From Desulfarculus baarsii DSM 2075 (lineage in GTDB: Bacteria; Desulfobacterota; Desulfarculia; Desulfarculales; Desulfarculaceae), in assembly GCF_000143965.1 (NCBI RefSeq), contig NC_014365.1, positions 1,701,501-1,765,500 of the forward strand: a stretch of 64,000 nucleotides of DNA, read 5' to 3'. The notes beneath the pieces are model-generated. The model was not told the origin of the DNA. It was given only the letters and a program-made list of their open reading frames with translations, and searched no databases. A program made the position numbers and the translations under genes. This document shows positions 7,688 through 15,745 of the stretch, one piece after another (position 1 is the first letter of the stretch; each line of letters starts with the position of its first letter).

Positions 7688-9079
7688 ATGCATGAAGCCG
7701 CCCTGGAGGCCCTGCGCCTGGCCGCCGGACCGCCAAACGTTAGCGTCGATGTCGGGCGCAGGCTGATATTCGCCGCCGACGCCACCGGCCGGATGCAACC
7801 GCCCGCCGCCGTGGTGCGGGCGCTGGACGCGGCCCAGATCGGTCGGATACTGGCCGCCTGCACGGCCTTTGGCCTGAAAATCACGCCGCGCGGCGCGGGC
7901 AGCGGGCTCACCGGCGGGGCCACGCCCCTGGCCGGCGGCGTGGTGCTGGATCTGGCCGGCATGGACAAAATCATCCGCGTCGACCAGGCCGATCAACTGG
8001 CCGTGGTGCAGCCGGGCGTGGTCAACGCCGACCTGCAACGGGCCGCCCGCCAACAGGGGCTTTTTTATCCGCCCGACCCGGCCAGCGCCGATTTCTGCAC
8101 CATCGGCGGCAACGTGGCCGAAAACGCCGGCGGTCTGCGCGCGGTCAAATACGGCGTGACCCGCGATTATGTCCTGGCCCTGCAGGCCGTGCTGGCCGAC
8201 GGCCGGATCATGCGGGTGGGCTCGCCGACGATGAAGGGCGTTGTCGGCTACGACCTGACGCGGCTGCTGGTGGGCAGCGAGGGCACGCTGGCGGTGATCA
8301 CCGAGATCACCCTCAAGCTTTTGCCCCTGCCCGAGGCTACGGCCACGCTCTGCGCGCTCTACGCCCAGGTGGAGGCGGCGGCCCTGGCCGTGCGGCGCAT
8401 TCTGGCCGGCGGCGCGCGGCCGGTGGCCCTGGAGTTCATGGACGCGGCCAGTCTGCGGGCGGTGGAGGCCCACGCCGGCCTGGGCCTGGACCCGACGGCG
8501 GCGGCGATGATCCTGGTGGAGCTGGACGGCCCGCCCGAGGTGCTGGCTCGCCAGGCCCAGTGGATCGAGGCGACCTTGACCCAAAGCGGCGGCAAGGACG
8601 TGCGCCGAGCCAGCGGCGGGGCCGAGGCCGAGGCCATCTGGGCCGCTCGCCGGGCCATGAGCCCGGCCCTGCGCAAGATCGCCGCCGGCAAGCTAAACGA
8701 AGACATCGTCGTGCCGCTGGGCTCGCTGGCCACGATGATCCGCCGCCTGGAAGGCGTCGCCGCCCGGCGCGGCGTGGATATCGTCTCCTTTGGTCACGCC
8801 GGCGACGGCAACCTGCACGTCAACATCATGTACGACCCCGCCGACCAGGCCCAGACCCAGGCCGCCCGTCAGGCCCTCACCGACGTCTTCGCCCAGACTT
8901 TGGCCTTGGGCGGCACGGTCAGCGGCGAGCACGGCGTGGGCACGGCCAAACTGGCCGGCGCGGCGGTGGAACTGGATCCCACGGCGCTGGAGCTGATGCG
9001 CGCGGTGAAAAAGGTCTTTGACCCGGCGGGAATCTTGAACCCTGGCAAGGGCTTGCCGCCGCTGGAAGGCCAACGGTGA
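7688..9079 (+). CDS. glcD: FAD-linked (S)-2-hydroxy-acid dehydrogenase subunit, GlcD family
   Basis: Oxidises glycolate, D-lactate or a related 2-hydroxy acid, passing electrons to the Fe-S partner encoded next. 463 aa. The N-terminal PCMH-type FAD-binding domain shows the PRGAGSGLTGGATPLAGG loop near residue 65, GGNVAENAGGLRAVKYG near 140 and YDLTRLLVGSEGTLAVITE near 188. The C-terminal FAD-oxidase domain ends with FGHAGDGNLHVN near 370, GEHGVGTAK near 420 and the usual LNPGK at the end. The stop overlaps the next start (GTGA), which implies coupled translation. Substrate cannot be told from sequence; lactate is common in sulfate reducers. Confidence 0.9.
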   Translation: MHEAALEALRLAAGPPNVSVDVGRRLIFAADATGRMQPPAAVVRALDAAQIGRILAACTAFGLKITPRGAGSGLTGGATPLAGGVVLDLAGMDKIIRVDQADQLAVVQPGVVNADLQRAARQQGLFYPPDPASADFCTIGGNVAENAGGLRAVKYGVTRDYVLALQAVLADGRIMRVGSPTMKGVVGYDLTRLLVGSEGTLAVITEITLKLLPLPEATATLCALYAQVEAAALAVRRILAGGARPVALEFMDAASLRAVEAHAGLGLDPTAAAMILVELDGPPEVLARQAQWIEATLTQSGGKDVRRASGGAEAEAIWAARRAMSPALRKIAAGKLNEDIVVPLGSLATMIRRLEGVAARRGVDIVSFGHAGDGNLHVNIMYDPADQAQTQAARQALTDVFAQTLALGGTVSGEHGVGTAKLAGAAVELDPTALELMRAVKKVFDPAGILNPGKGLPPLEGQR

Positions 9080-10275
9080 GCCGGCCGGGGCCCATGGCCC
9101 AGGCGGCGGCCGCGGCCCAGGCCTGCGCCCAGTGCGGGGCTTGCCAGGCGGTCTGCCCGCTTTATCGGGCCACACGGCAAGAAGAAGTCTCGGCCCGGGG
9201 CAAGCTGCGCTTGATCGGCGCTCTATCCAAGGGTTTGCTCTCCCCGGGGCGCGATCTGGCCAAGGCCCTGGACGTCTGCCTGTTGTGCGGCCGTTGCAGC
9301 CAGAAATGCCCCAACCAAACTCCGGCCACCCAGGCCCAGCGGGCGGCGCGGGAGGTTCTGGCTCCGCTGGCCGGGCGGCTGTCGGCCCAGGCGCTGTTTG
9401 TCGACGACGTGTTGGCTGACAAAACGCGCCTGGAGGCCCTGGCCAAGGCCGGGCGCTGGTTGTGGCCGGCCGATGCGGGCTTGAATCTGCGCCTGCCTGG
9501 GCTGGAGGGCCTGGAAAAGTTGCCCCGGCCGGCGGCGCGCTTTTTTTTGCAAGACGCGCCCAAAATCATTCATGGCCCCAAGGGTCGGCCCACGGTGGCT
9601 TTTTTCGTGGGCTGCCTGGCCAATTATCTGCGGCCCGAGTTGGCGCGCCAGGTGGTGACGCTTTTGGCCCGGCGCTTCACGGTGGTCATCCCGCCCGATC
9701 AGGGCTGCTGCGGGTTGATGGCCCATGGCGCTGGCCACGCCGCGGCCGCCCGCGCCCTGGCCCAGGCCGGCATGCGAGCCTTTGCCGGGGCCGATCTGGT
9801 GGTGACGGCCTGCGCCTCGTGCGCCCACGCCATCGCCTCGGCCTGGCCCGAACTGCTCGATGGCCCCGCCGCCGAGCAAGCCCAGGCCCTGGCCGGCCGC
9901 GTGGCCGAGGTAAGCGGCGTGCTGGCCGAGGCCGGCGGCGTTTCGGCCGCCGACCCCGGCCGCGTGGCGGCCTTGCACGTGCCCTGTCACCAATCGGTGG
10001 GCCTGGCCGACGGGCCATCGCCGGGCCGGTTGTTGGCGGCGGCCGGCGTGGAGCTTGCCGCGATGGACGGCCACGACCAATGCTGTGGCGGCGGCGGGTT
10101 GTTTTCGCTGCGTCGGCCCGATCTGAGCCGGGCGGTGTTCGCGCCGCGCCGCCAGGCCCTGGCCGACAGCGGAGCCAGGGTGCTGGCCACCAGTTGCAGC
10201 GGCTGTTTTGTGCAGTGGCGGCGCGGCTTGCCGGCCGAGGTGGCGGTGCTGCACCCGGTGGAGTTGCTGCGTTGA
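9076..10275 (+). CDS. glcF: Fe-S subunit of glycolate/lactate dehydrogenase, GlcF/LldE-like
   Basis: Electron-transfer partner of the GlcD-like flavoprotein. 399 aa from a GTG that overlaps the glcD stop by four bases. Two [4Fe-4S] ferredoxin motifs lie near the N-terminus: CAQCGACQAVCP (about 16-27) and CLLCGRCSQKCP (about 70-81). Two CCG domains follow, with FFVGCLANYLRPE near 178, GCCGLMAHGAGH near 212, PCHQSVGL near 302 and DQCCGGGGLFSL near 333, the pattern used for an additional cofactor in GlcF and HdrB-type proteins. No membrane segment is obvious, so the complex probably meets a membrane quinone reductase or a soluble acceptor. Confidence 0.88.
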   Translation: MSRPGPMAQAAAAAQACAQCGACQAVCPLYRATRQEEVSARGKLRLIGALSKGLLSPGRDLAKALDVCLLCGRCSQKCPNQTPATQAQRAAREVLAPLAGRLSAQALFVDDVLADKTRLEALAKAGRWLWPADAGLNLRLPGLEGLEKLPRPAARFFLQDAPKIIHGPKGRPTVAFFVGCLANYLRPELARQVVTLLARRFTVVIPPDQGCCGLMAHGAGHAAAARALAQAGMRAFAGADLVVTACASCAHAIASAWPELLDGPAAEQAQALAGRVAEVSGVLAEAGGVSAADPGRVAALHVPCHQSVGLADGPSPGRLLAAAGVELAAMDGHDQCCGGGGLFSLRRPDLSRAVFAPRRQALADSGARVLATSCSGCFVQWRRGLPAEVAVLHPVELLR

Positions 10276-10419
10276 GCGGCGCGGCGCAAAAAAAATATGC
10301 GCGCCCGTGAAAGTGGTGCGAAATAATTATGCATTGTTTTGGGCAAGATGGGTTATCATAAGCAGCTAATCGTGGCTAACATACTGAAAACAAACGCATT
10401 GATCGATCTCATCGCCGCT

Positions 10420-10435
10420 TGGCACGGCTTGTGCT
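10420..10435 (+). promoter_or_regulatory. Sigma-54 (-24/-12) promoter of the zraP-zraS-zraR unit
   Basis: TGGCACGGCTTGTGCT: GG and GC are separated by exactly ten bases, with a near-consensus -24 block. Transcription would start near 10446, about 45 bases before zraP. The NtrC-type activator encoded two genes downstream is the obvious candidate to act here. Confidence 0.8.
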
Positions 10436-10490
10436 CTTATCGTGGGTCAAGAGGAAACGTTAACCAAACCCAACAATAGGAGTTGAAGCC

Positions 10491-10934
10491 ATGAAGTACA
10501 TGAAGTCTTACGCCGCCTTCGCCTCGCTGGCCCTGGTCGCCCTGCTCACCACCGCTGTCTGGGCCGGCCCTGGCGGTGGCATGGGGCCCGGTCACGGTCG
10601 CGGCATGGCCATGGCCCAGTTGACTCCCGAGCAGCAGGCCGCCTTTGAAAAGGACCGGGCCGCGTTCCTGACCGAGACCGAAGGCCTGCGCAAGGAAATG
10701 GCCGCCAAGGCCATCGAGTTGCGCACCCTCCAGGCCCAGGCCAATCCCGACCCGGCCAAGGTGCGGGCCCTGTCCGATGAACTGGTCGACCTGGGCGCCC
10801 AAGTGGCCAAGAAGCACAACGCCTACATGAGCAAGTATCCCGGCATGGGCGCTGGCTGCGGCATGATGGGCGGCATGGGCGGCGGTCACGGGCGCATGGG
10901 CGGCGGCATGGGCATGGGCTTCTGCGGTCGCTAG
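10491..10934 (+). CDS. zraP: Periplasmic zinc-binding stress chaperone, ZraP/Spy-CpxP family
   Basis: A 147-aa exported protein with a signal peptide (residues 1-25, cleavage after AVWA). The mature protein begins with a Gly/Met/His stretch, then the LTPEQQAAFEKDRAAF helix typical of the LTxxQ family, a central all-helical segment, and a Met/Gly/His/Cys-rich tail (GAGCGMMGGMGGGHGRMGGG and beyond) very like the tail of E. coli ZraP. ZraP is an octameric zinc-dependent chaperone that dampens ZraSR signalling. The gene lies directly behind a sigma-54 promoter and upstream of the matching kinase and regulator, all in one direction; in E. coli zraP is divergent from zraSR. TAGGAG precedes the ATG. 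Confidence 0.85.
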   Translation: MKYMKSYAAFASLALVALLTTAVWAGPGGGMGPGHGRGMAMAQLTPEQQAAFEKDRAAFLTETEGLRKEMAAKAIELRTLQAQANPDPAKVRALSDELVDLGAQVAKKHNAYMSKYPGMGAGCGMMGGMGGGHGRMGGGMGMGFCGR

Positions 10935-10952
10935 TCAAAGGGCTGATCATGC

Positions 10953-10983
10953 CTCGGGGCCGGCTCGACGGGCCGGCCCCGAG
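10953..10983 (+). promoter_or_regulatory. Intercistronic hairpin between zraP and zraS
   Basis: A perfect 11-bp stem, CTCGGGGCCGG / CCGGCCCCGAG, with a nine-base loop and no T-run. It ends 18 bases before the zraS start. It probably stabilises the zraP message or partly attenuates readthrough, letting the abundant chaperone be made in excess over the sensor. Confidence 0.55.
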
Positions 10984-11001
10984 CCTTGACGAAACAGGTG
11001 C

Positions 11002-12558
11002 ATGATGCTCGTCGGCGGGGCCAACAACAAAAACAGCGCTCCCTGGAACTGGCTGGTGTTCTGCGGGGTGCTGTTGATTTTGCTGGCCGTGCTCAGCGTG
11101 CTCACCGAAAACCGGCTCAGTCGGGCCCGCGAGCTGATGAGCAACTCGCTGACCAACCAGGGCGCGCTGATCATCCGCTCGCTGGAGAGCGCCTCGCGGG
11201 CCAGCATGCGCCACGGCAGCACCGGCCAGCGGGTGATGATGAAAGTGCTGGTCGAGGAGATGATCGACCATCCCGGCGTGCTGTCGCTGACCCTGGTCGG
11301 GCCGGGCGGTTGGTACGTCACCGCCAGCGAAAACCCCCGCGACCCGGTGCTGGCCCTGCCCAAGGACATGGTCGCCCTCATCGCCAAGGGCGAGCCGATC
11401 AACCTCTTCGATCATGGCGTGCTGTGGGTCGGTCGGCCCTTCGAGCCTTTCCGGCGTTTCGCCCGCCAGGGCCGGCCCTTGCCCGAGTGGGCCTGCTCGC
11501 CCTGGGAGCCGCCGACGACCAAGGAAGCCGTCGACGCCAATGACCATCAGCGGTCCGACCACGGCCGGCGTGGCCGTGGCCGCGAACGTGAACGGGAGTT
11601 GGTGCAGAACTGCCCGCCCGAACAACTGCCACCGCCGCCGGAGGCCGCCATGGCCCCGATTTTTCCCGCCGGCGACAGCCCTGGCGGCCGGCCGCTCAAG
11701 GCCTATGCCCTGGTGCGCATGAGCACCGAGGAGTTCGCCAAGATCGCGCGACAGGATCTGCGCCACGCCCTCTATCTGGCCGGGCTGATTTTTCTGGCCG
11801 CCGCCAGCTCGGCCGCGGCCATGGTCATGTTCGCCCGCCGGCGCACGGCCGAGTTGGAGCGCCTGCGCCGCGAGATGGCCCAGTCCCAGCACATGGCCGC
11901 CGTGGGCCGCCTGGCCGCCTCGGTGGCCCACGAGATTCGCAACCCCCTGTCGGCGTTGCGCGGCCTGGTGCAGTTTTTGGTCAAGGATCAGCCCAAGGAC
12001 AGCCGTCAGGCCGAGTACGGCAAGGTGGCCGTCGAGGAGGTCGATCGCCTGGAGCGGGTGGTCTCGGGGCTGTTGGAGTACGCCAGGCCCAAGGAGCCGC
12101 GTCGCGTCACCATGGATTTGGCCGAATCGGCCGAAAGCACCCTGGCCCTGATGCACGATGACCCACGGGCCCAGGGCGTGCGAATCACCGTCAGCGCCGC
12201 CGACGACCTGCCCCTGATCCAGGCCGACCCGGATCAGATACGCCAGTTGATCCTCAACCTGGTGGTCAACGCCCTGGAGGCCCTGGATGGCCGGGGCAGC
12301 TTGGATCTGCGGCTGCGGCGCGAGGGCAAATTTCTTGTTTTGGAGGCCGCCGACGACGGCCCAGGCCTGCCCGATGACGTCGGAGAAGAATTGTTCAACC
12401 CGTTTTTCAGCACCAAGGAGCGCGGCAGCGGCCTGGGACTGGCCATTGCCCGGCGCATCGCCCAGGCCCACGGTGGTCAGCTTTTCGCCGGCCGCTCGGA
12501 TCTGGGCGGGGCCAGCCTGACGTTGCGCCTGCCCATCTCGACGGAGGCGGCCTCGTGA
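11002..12558 (+). CDS. zraS: Membrane histidine kinase, ZraS-like
   Basis: A 518-aa sensor kinase. TM1 spans about residues 15-36. A periplasmic sensor domain follows to about 252 and includes an Asp/His/Arg-rich insert near 176-200 (DANDHQRSDHGRRGRGRE) and a proline-rich stretch. TM2 is about 253-277. The HisKA box SVAHEIRNPLSAL places the phosphorylated histidine near 310. The HATPase domain has LNLVVNALEAL (N box) near 417, DDGPGL (G1) near 451 and GSGLGLAIARRI (G2) near 475. The stop overlaps the regulator start (GTGA). The zinc role is inferred from the zraP neighbour; another envelope signal is possible. Confidence 0.85.
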   Translation: MMLVGGANNKNSAPWNWLVFCGVLLILLAVLSVLTENRLSRARELMSNSLTNQGALIIRSLESASRASMRHGSTGQRVMMKVLVEEMIDHPGVLSLTLVGPGGWYVTASENPRDPVLALPKDMVALIAKGEPINLFDHGVLWVGRPFEPFRRFARQGRPLPEWACSPWEPPTTKEAVDANDHQRSDHGRRGRGRERERELVQNCPPEQLPPPPEAAMAPIFPAGDSPGGRPLKAYALVRMSTEEFAKIARQDLRHALYLAGLIFLAAASSAAAMVMFARRRTAELERLRREMAQSQHMAAVGRLAASVAHEIRNPLSALRGLVQFLVKDQPKDSRQAEYGKVAVEEVDRLERVVSGLLEYARPKEPRRVTMDLAESAESTLALMHDDPRAQGVRITVSAADDLPLIQADPDQIRQLILNLVVNALEALDGRGSLDLRLRREGKFLVLEAADDGPGLPDDVGEELFNPFFSTKERGSGLGLAIARRIAQAHGGQLFAGRSDLGGASLTLRLPISTEAAS

Positions 12559-13925
12559 GCGCCCGCCAGCAGACAGTGCTCGTCGTCGATGACGAGAGGG
12601 GTCATCGCCTGATGCTGCGTGCCCATCTGGAAGACGCCGGCTATCGGGTGATCGACGCCGCCGACGGCGAGGCGGCCCTGGTGCAACTGGAGTCCGAGCC
12701 GGTGGAGCTGGTGCTGATGGACCAGGTCATGCCGCGCATGGATGGCCTCAGCGCCTTGAAGCGCGTCAAGGCCCAGCGCCCCGAGCTGCCCGTGCTGATG
12801 ATGACCGCCTTTGGCAGCATCGACAACGCCGTCACCGCGCTCAAGGAAGGGGCCGACGACTACCTGACCAAGCCTCTGGACGTGGAGGAGGTGCTGATCA
12901 AGGTGGGCCGCCGCCTGGAGCAGGCCAGACTGGCCCGCCAGGTGGAGGAGCAGGCCCGCCGCCTGGGCGAGCGCTTTGATTTTTCGGCCCTGATCGGCGA
13001 AAGCCACCCGATGCTGCGCCTAAAGGAGTCGCTGGCCCTGGTCGCCCCGACCCAGGCCACGGTGCTGATCACCGGCGAAAGCGGCACCGGCAAGGAAGTG
13101 GCCGCCCAGATCCTCCACCAGCACTCCAAGCGCGCCAAGGGCCCGCTGGTGGGCGTAAACTGCGCGGCTTTGCCCGAGAGCCTCTTGGAGTCGGAGCTTT
13201 TCGGCCACGAAAAGGGCTCGTTCACCGGGGCCACGGCCCGTCGAGACGGCCGCTTCAAGACCGCCGACGGCGGCACGCTGTTTTTGGACGAGGTGGGCGA
13301 GATGAGCCCCTCGACCCAGGCCAAGCTGCTGCGCGTGCTGCAAGACGGCGAATATTCGCCGGTGGGTTCGGACAAGGTCTACACCTGCGACGTGCGGGTC
13401 ATCGCCGCCACCAACCGCGATCTGCAACAGGCCGTGCGCGACAGCGAATTTCGCGAGGACTTGTTCTATCGGCTGAACGTCATCAACATCGAAATGCCCC
13501 CGCTGCGCCAACGCGGCGAGGACATCATGCTTTTGGCCGATCACTTTCTGCGGCGCTTCGCGGCCCAAAACCAGCGCCGTCTGGGCGGCTTTGGCCAAAA
13601 CGCCCGGCTGCGCATGCTGGCCTATCGCTGGCCCGGCAACGTGCGCGAGCTGATCAACGCCGTGGAGCGGGCGGTGATCATGAGCCGCGGGCCACAGGTC
13701 GAGCTGGAAGACCTGCCTTCGTCGCTGCAAAGCCAGCCGGCGGTGGACCAGATGCTCCTGCGGCCGGGCCTGAGCGTGCGCCAGGCGGAAAAGACCCTGA
13801 TCATCCTGACCCTGGAGGCCACCGCCGGCAACCGCACCCAGGCCGCTCAGATGCTGGGCATCACCCGCAAAACCCTGCAAAACAAGATCAAGGAATACGA
13901 GGCCGAGGGCGAGCGCCTGCCCTGA
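12555..13925 (+). CDS. zraR: Sigma-54-dependent response regulator, ZraR-like
   Basis: A 456-aa NtrC-family activator. The receiver domain has the acidic pair D12-D13, phospho-acceptor D56 (in LVLMDQVMPRMDG) and K106. The AAA+ domain has Walker A GESGTGKE near 174, the sigma-54-contacting loop as GSFTGA near 222 (Ser in place of the usual Ala), LFLDEVGEM for Walker B near 247 and FREDLFYRLNV near 300. A C-terminal Fis-type helix-turn-helix is seen at NRTQAAQMLGITRKTLQNKI. Starts at a GTG overlapping zraS. It probably activates the sigma-54 promoter at 10420 and so its own operon. Confidence 0.9.
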   Translation: MSARQQTVLVVDDERGHRLMLRAHLEDAGYRVIDAADGEAALVQLESEPVELVLMDQVMPRMDGLSALKRVKAQRPELPVLMMTAFGSIDNAVTALKEGADDYLTKPLDVEEVLIKVGRRLEQARLARQVEEQARRLGERFDFSALIGESHPMLRLKESLALVAPTQATVLITGESGTGKEVAAQILHQHSKRAKGPLVGVNCAALPESLLESELFGHEKGSFTGATARRDGRFKTADGGTLFLDEVGEMSPSTQAKLLRVLQDGEYSPVGSDKVYTCDVRVIAATNRDLQQAVRDSEFREDLFYRLNVINIEMPPLRQRGEDIMLLADHFLRRFAAQNQRRLGGFGQNARLRMLAYRWPGNVRELINAVERAVIMSRGPQVELEDLPSSLQSQPAVDQMLLRPGLSVRQAEKTLIILTLEATAGNRTQAAQMLGITRKTLQNKIKEYEAEGERLP

Positions 13926-13934
13926 GCGCCGCCG

Positions 13935-13981
13935 CGAAAAAACGCCCGGCGCGGAGTCAGGCTCCACGCCCGGCGCTTTTT
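13935..13981. terminator. Bidirectional terminator between convergent genes
   Basis: The stem GGCGCGGAG / CTCCACGCC (one mismatch), extended by repeated CGCCCGGCG blocks, is flanked by AAAAAA on the left and TTTTT on the right. It therefore serves zraR on the plus strand and the autotransporter-barrel gene on the minus strand. Confidence 0.7.
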
Positions 13982-13995
13982 GCATTGCCGCCGGC

Positions 13996-15675
13996 CTAGA
14001 AAGACAGACACAGGCCCAGTTGCAGGGCGTGCTGGCTGGCGGCGCTGTTAAGTTGGCCGTCGTAGCGGCCATAAAACGACCAGCCGCCGGCGGCCTGGGC
14101 CAGCAGCGTCAGGCTGGGCGCCAAGGCATCGCGGTCGTCGTCGTCGCCGGTCACGCTGAACCAGCCGGGCTGGCCGGCCAGGCGCGCGCGCAGGGCGCGG
14201 TCGTCCAGGGGCGCGAAATGCAGCCAGGCCAGGCCGAACTCCGGCCGCAAGTCAAGGCCCTCGGCCAGGGCAAAGGCCCGGCCGGCGCGCAGCTCCAGCC
14301 GGCCGACCATGGTGCTCGCCTCGTGCTCGTCCAGGGTCAGGTTGAGGCTGCCGGCGTTGGTCTCGTCAAAAGAGTCTTGGCGGGAATAGGCGTAGGTCAG
14401 GGCGGCCAGGGGCTGGACCAGCCAGCCGGCGCATTCCAGGTTGAGCCCGCCGCCAAGGCGCGCCGCCGCCGTCTGGCCGTCGGGCGAACCATCGGCCAGG
14501 CGATCGACGCCCTCAAAAGCCACGCGGCGGCTCACGTCGGCCCGGCACAGGCCGGCGCTGACGGCCCCTTCCACGAAATAGCCGCCGCCATCGTAATCGG
14601 CCCGCAGGCCCAGGTTAAGGTGATCGGCGTGGCCGTCGCCACCGTTGGCCGACCAGTCGAAATCGGCCCTGGTAAAGCCCACGGCCAGGCCAAGCAGCCA
14701 GCGTTGGCCCAGGGCCCAGTCCTGGCCGGCAGCCAGCCCGGCCAGGGAGTAGTCAAAGCCAACACGCCTGTCGCTGTCTTGATAATCGCCGCGCGCGCCC
14801 ACGGCCCTGGCCCAGGTCTGGTCGCGGCCGCCGCCACTCGGCCCGGAGGCGCGCAGTTCCTGGCGGCGTTGGCCCAGGCCGTCGAGAAACAGCAGCGAAT
14901 CCTGCAACGAAAGCTCGACCATGGCCCCATGGGCTTCGGGGCCGATGGCGCGCATGGCTTGGCTCAGGGGCGCGGGCTCCAGGAAATTGAGCCGGTTGAA
15001 GACGTAATCCAGGTCGGAGTAGTTGGCCGGCGTGGCCAGCGAATCCAGATAGCCGGCCACCGCGCCGGGGTTGCCGCCGCCCACCCACGGCCCATAATAA
15101 AGCGACGGCCCGCTGGTCGGCCGGCCAAAGACGTAGTCATCGGCCGAGATGCGCTCCATCAGGAGTATCTGCTGGCCGCCGCCCTCGCCCCAGCCGACGA
15201 TGGGCCCGGCCACGCCGGTGCGGATGACCACGCCCGCCGGCACGCGCACGGCGATGATATGATCGGGCAGGGTGGGCAGGGCGAACTTGTCGGCCACTTC
15301 TTGCAGGCTCAGGCCGCGCACGCTGCTGGCGCGCATCAGCCAACTGCCCACGCCGCCGCCCTTGAGCCGGCTGGCGTCGTAGGCGTAAAACCGCACGTAA
15401 TAGTCTTCCTGGCCCAGGCGAACATCCTCGACCGTCGTTCCGGTCTCGAAGGGCAGGGTGGTTGGCGTGGCCCGGCCCTGGTCGATCAGCTCTTGGTTGA
15501 CAAAGGCGGCTGTGTAGACGCCTAGCAGCGGCCCGGGCGGCAGGTCGATGGGGTTGACCATGCGGGCCGGGGCGCTGCTGGCCAGGGCCAAAAACAGGGC
15601 CACGGCGAGGCAAACAGCCACGACCCCGCGCCGCCGCCGGCCAAGCCACGCCGGCGCTGTCTTTATCAGCCTCAT
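13996..15675 (-). CDS. Autotransporter-barrel outer-membrane protein
   Basis: A 559-aa exported protein. After a basic N-terminus and signal peptide (cleavage near residue 38, SSAPARM) comes a region of about 240 residues with no recognisable passenger repeat. From roughly 285 to the end there are amphipathic strands of an autotransporter beta-domain (TWARAVGARGDYQDSD, GLAAGQDWALGQRWLLGLAV, FYGRYDGQLNSAASQHALQL), finishing in phenylalanine as outer-membrane barrels do. The N-terminal domain resembles the non-helical domain seen in some deltaproteobacterial secreted proteins, function unknown. No protease triad or adhesin motif seen. Monocistronic; ends at the shared terminator. Confidence 0.75.
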   Translation of the reverse strand: MRLIKTAPAWLGRRRRGVVAVCLAVALFLALASSAPARMVNPIDLPPGPLLGVYTAAFVNQELIDQGRATPTTLPFETGTTVEDVRLGQEDYYVRFYAYDASRLKGGGVGSWLMRASSVRGLSLQEVADKFALPTLPDHIIAVRVPAGVVIRTGVAGPIVGWGEGGGQQILLMERISADDYVFGRPTSGPSLYYGPWVGGGNPGAVAGYLDSLATPANYSDLDYVFNRLNFLEPAPLSQAMRAIGPEAHGAMVELSLQDSLLFLDGLGQRRQELRASGPSGGGRDQTWARAVGARGDYQDSDRRVGFDYSLAGLAAGQDWALGQRWLLGLAVGFTRADFDWSANGGDGHADHLNLGLRADYDGGGYFVEGAVSAGLCRADVSRRVAFEGVDRLADGSPDGQTAAARLGGGLNLECAGWLVQPLAALTYAYSRQDSFDETNAGSLNLTLDEHEASTMVGRLELRAGRAFALAEGLDLRPEFGLAWLHFAPLDDRALRARLAGQPGWFSVTGDDDDRDALAPSLTLLAQAAGGWSFYGRYDGQLNSAASQHALQLGLCLSF

Positions 15676-15745
15676 GCTCTCACCGCCTTATTTTTGCTTG
15701 CGGGTGAATCCGTTTGTCCAGGACGCCGGACCGGGCCGACGGCGT

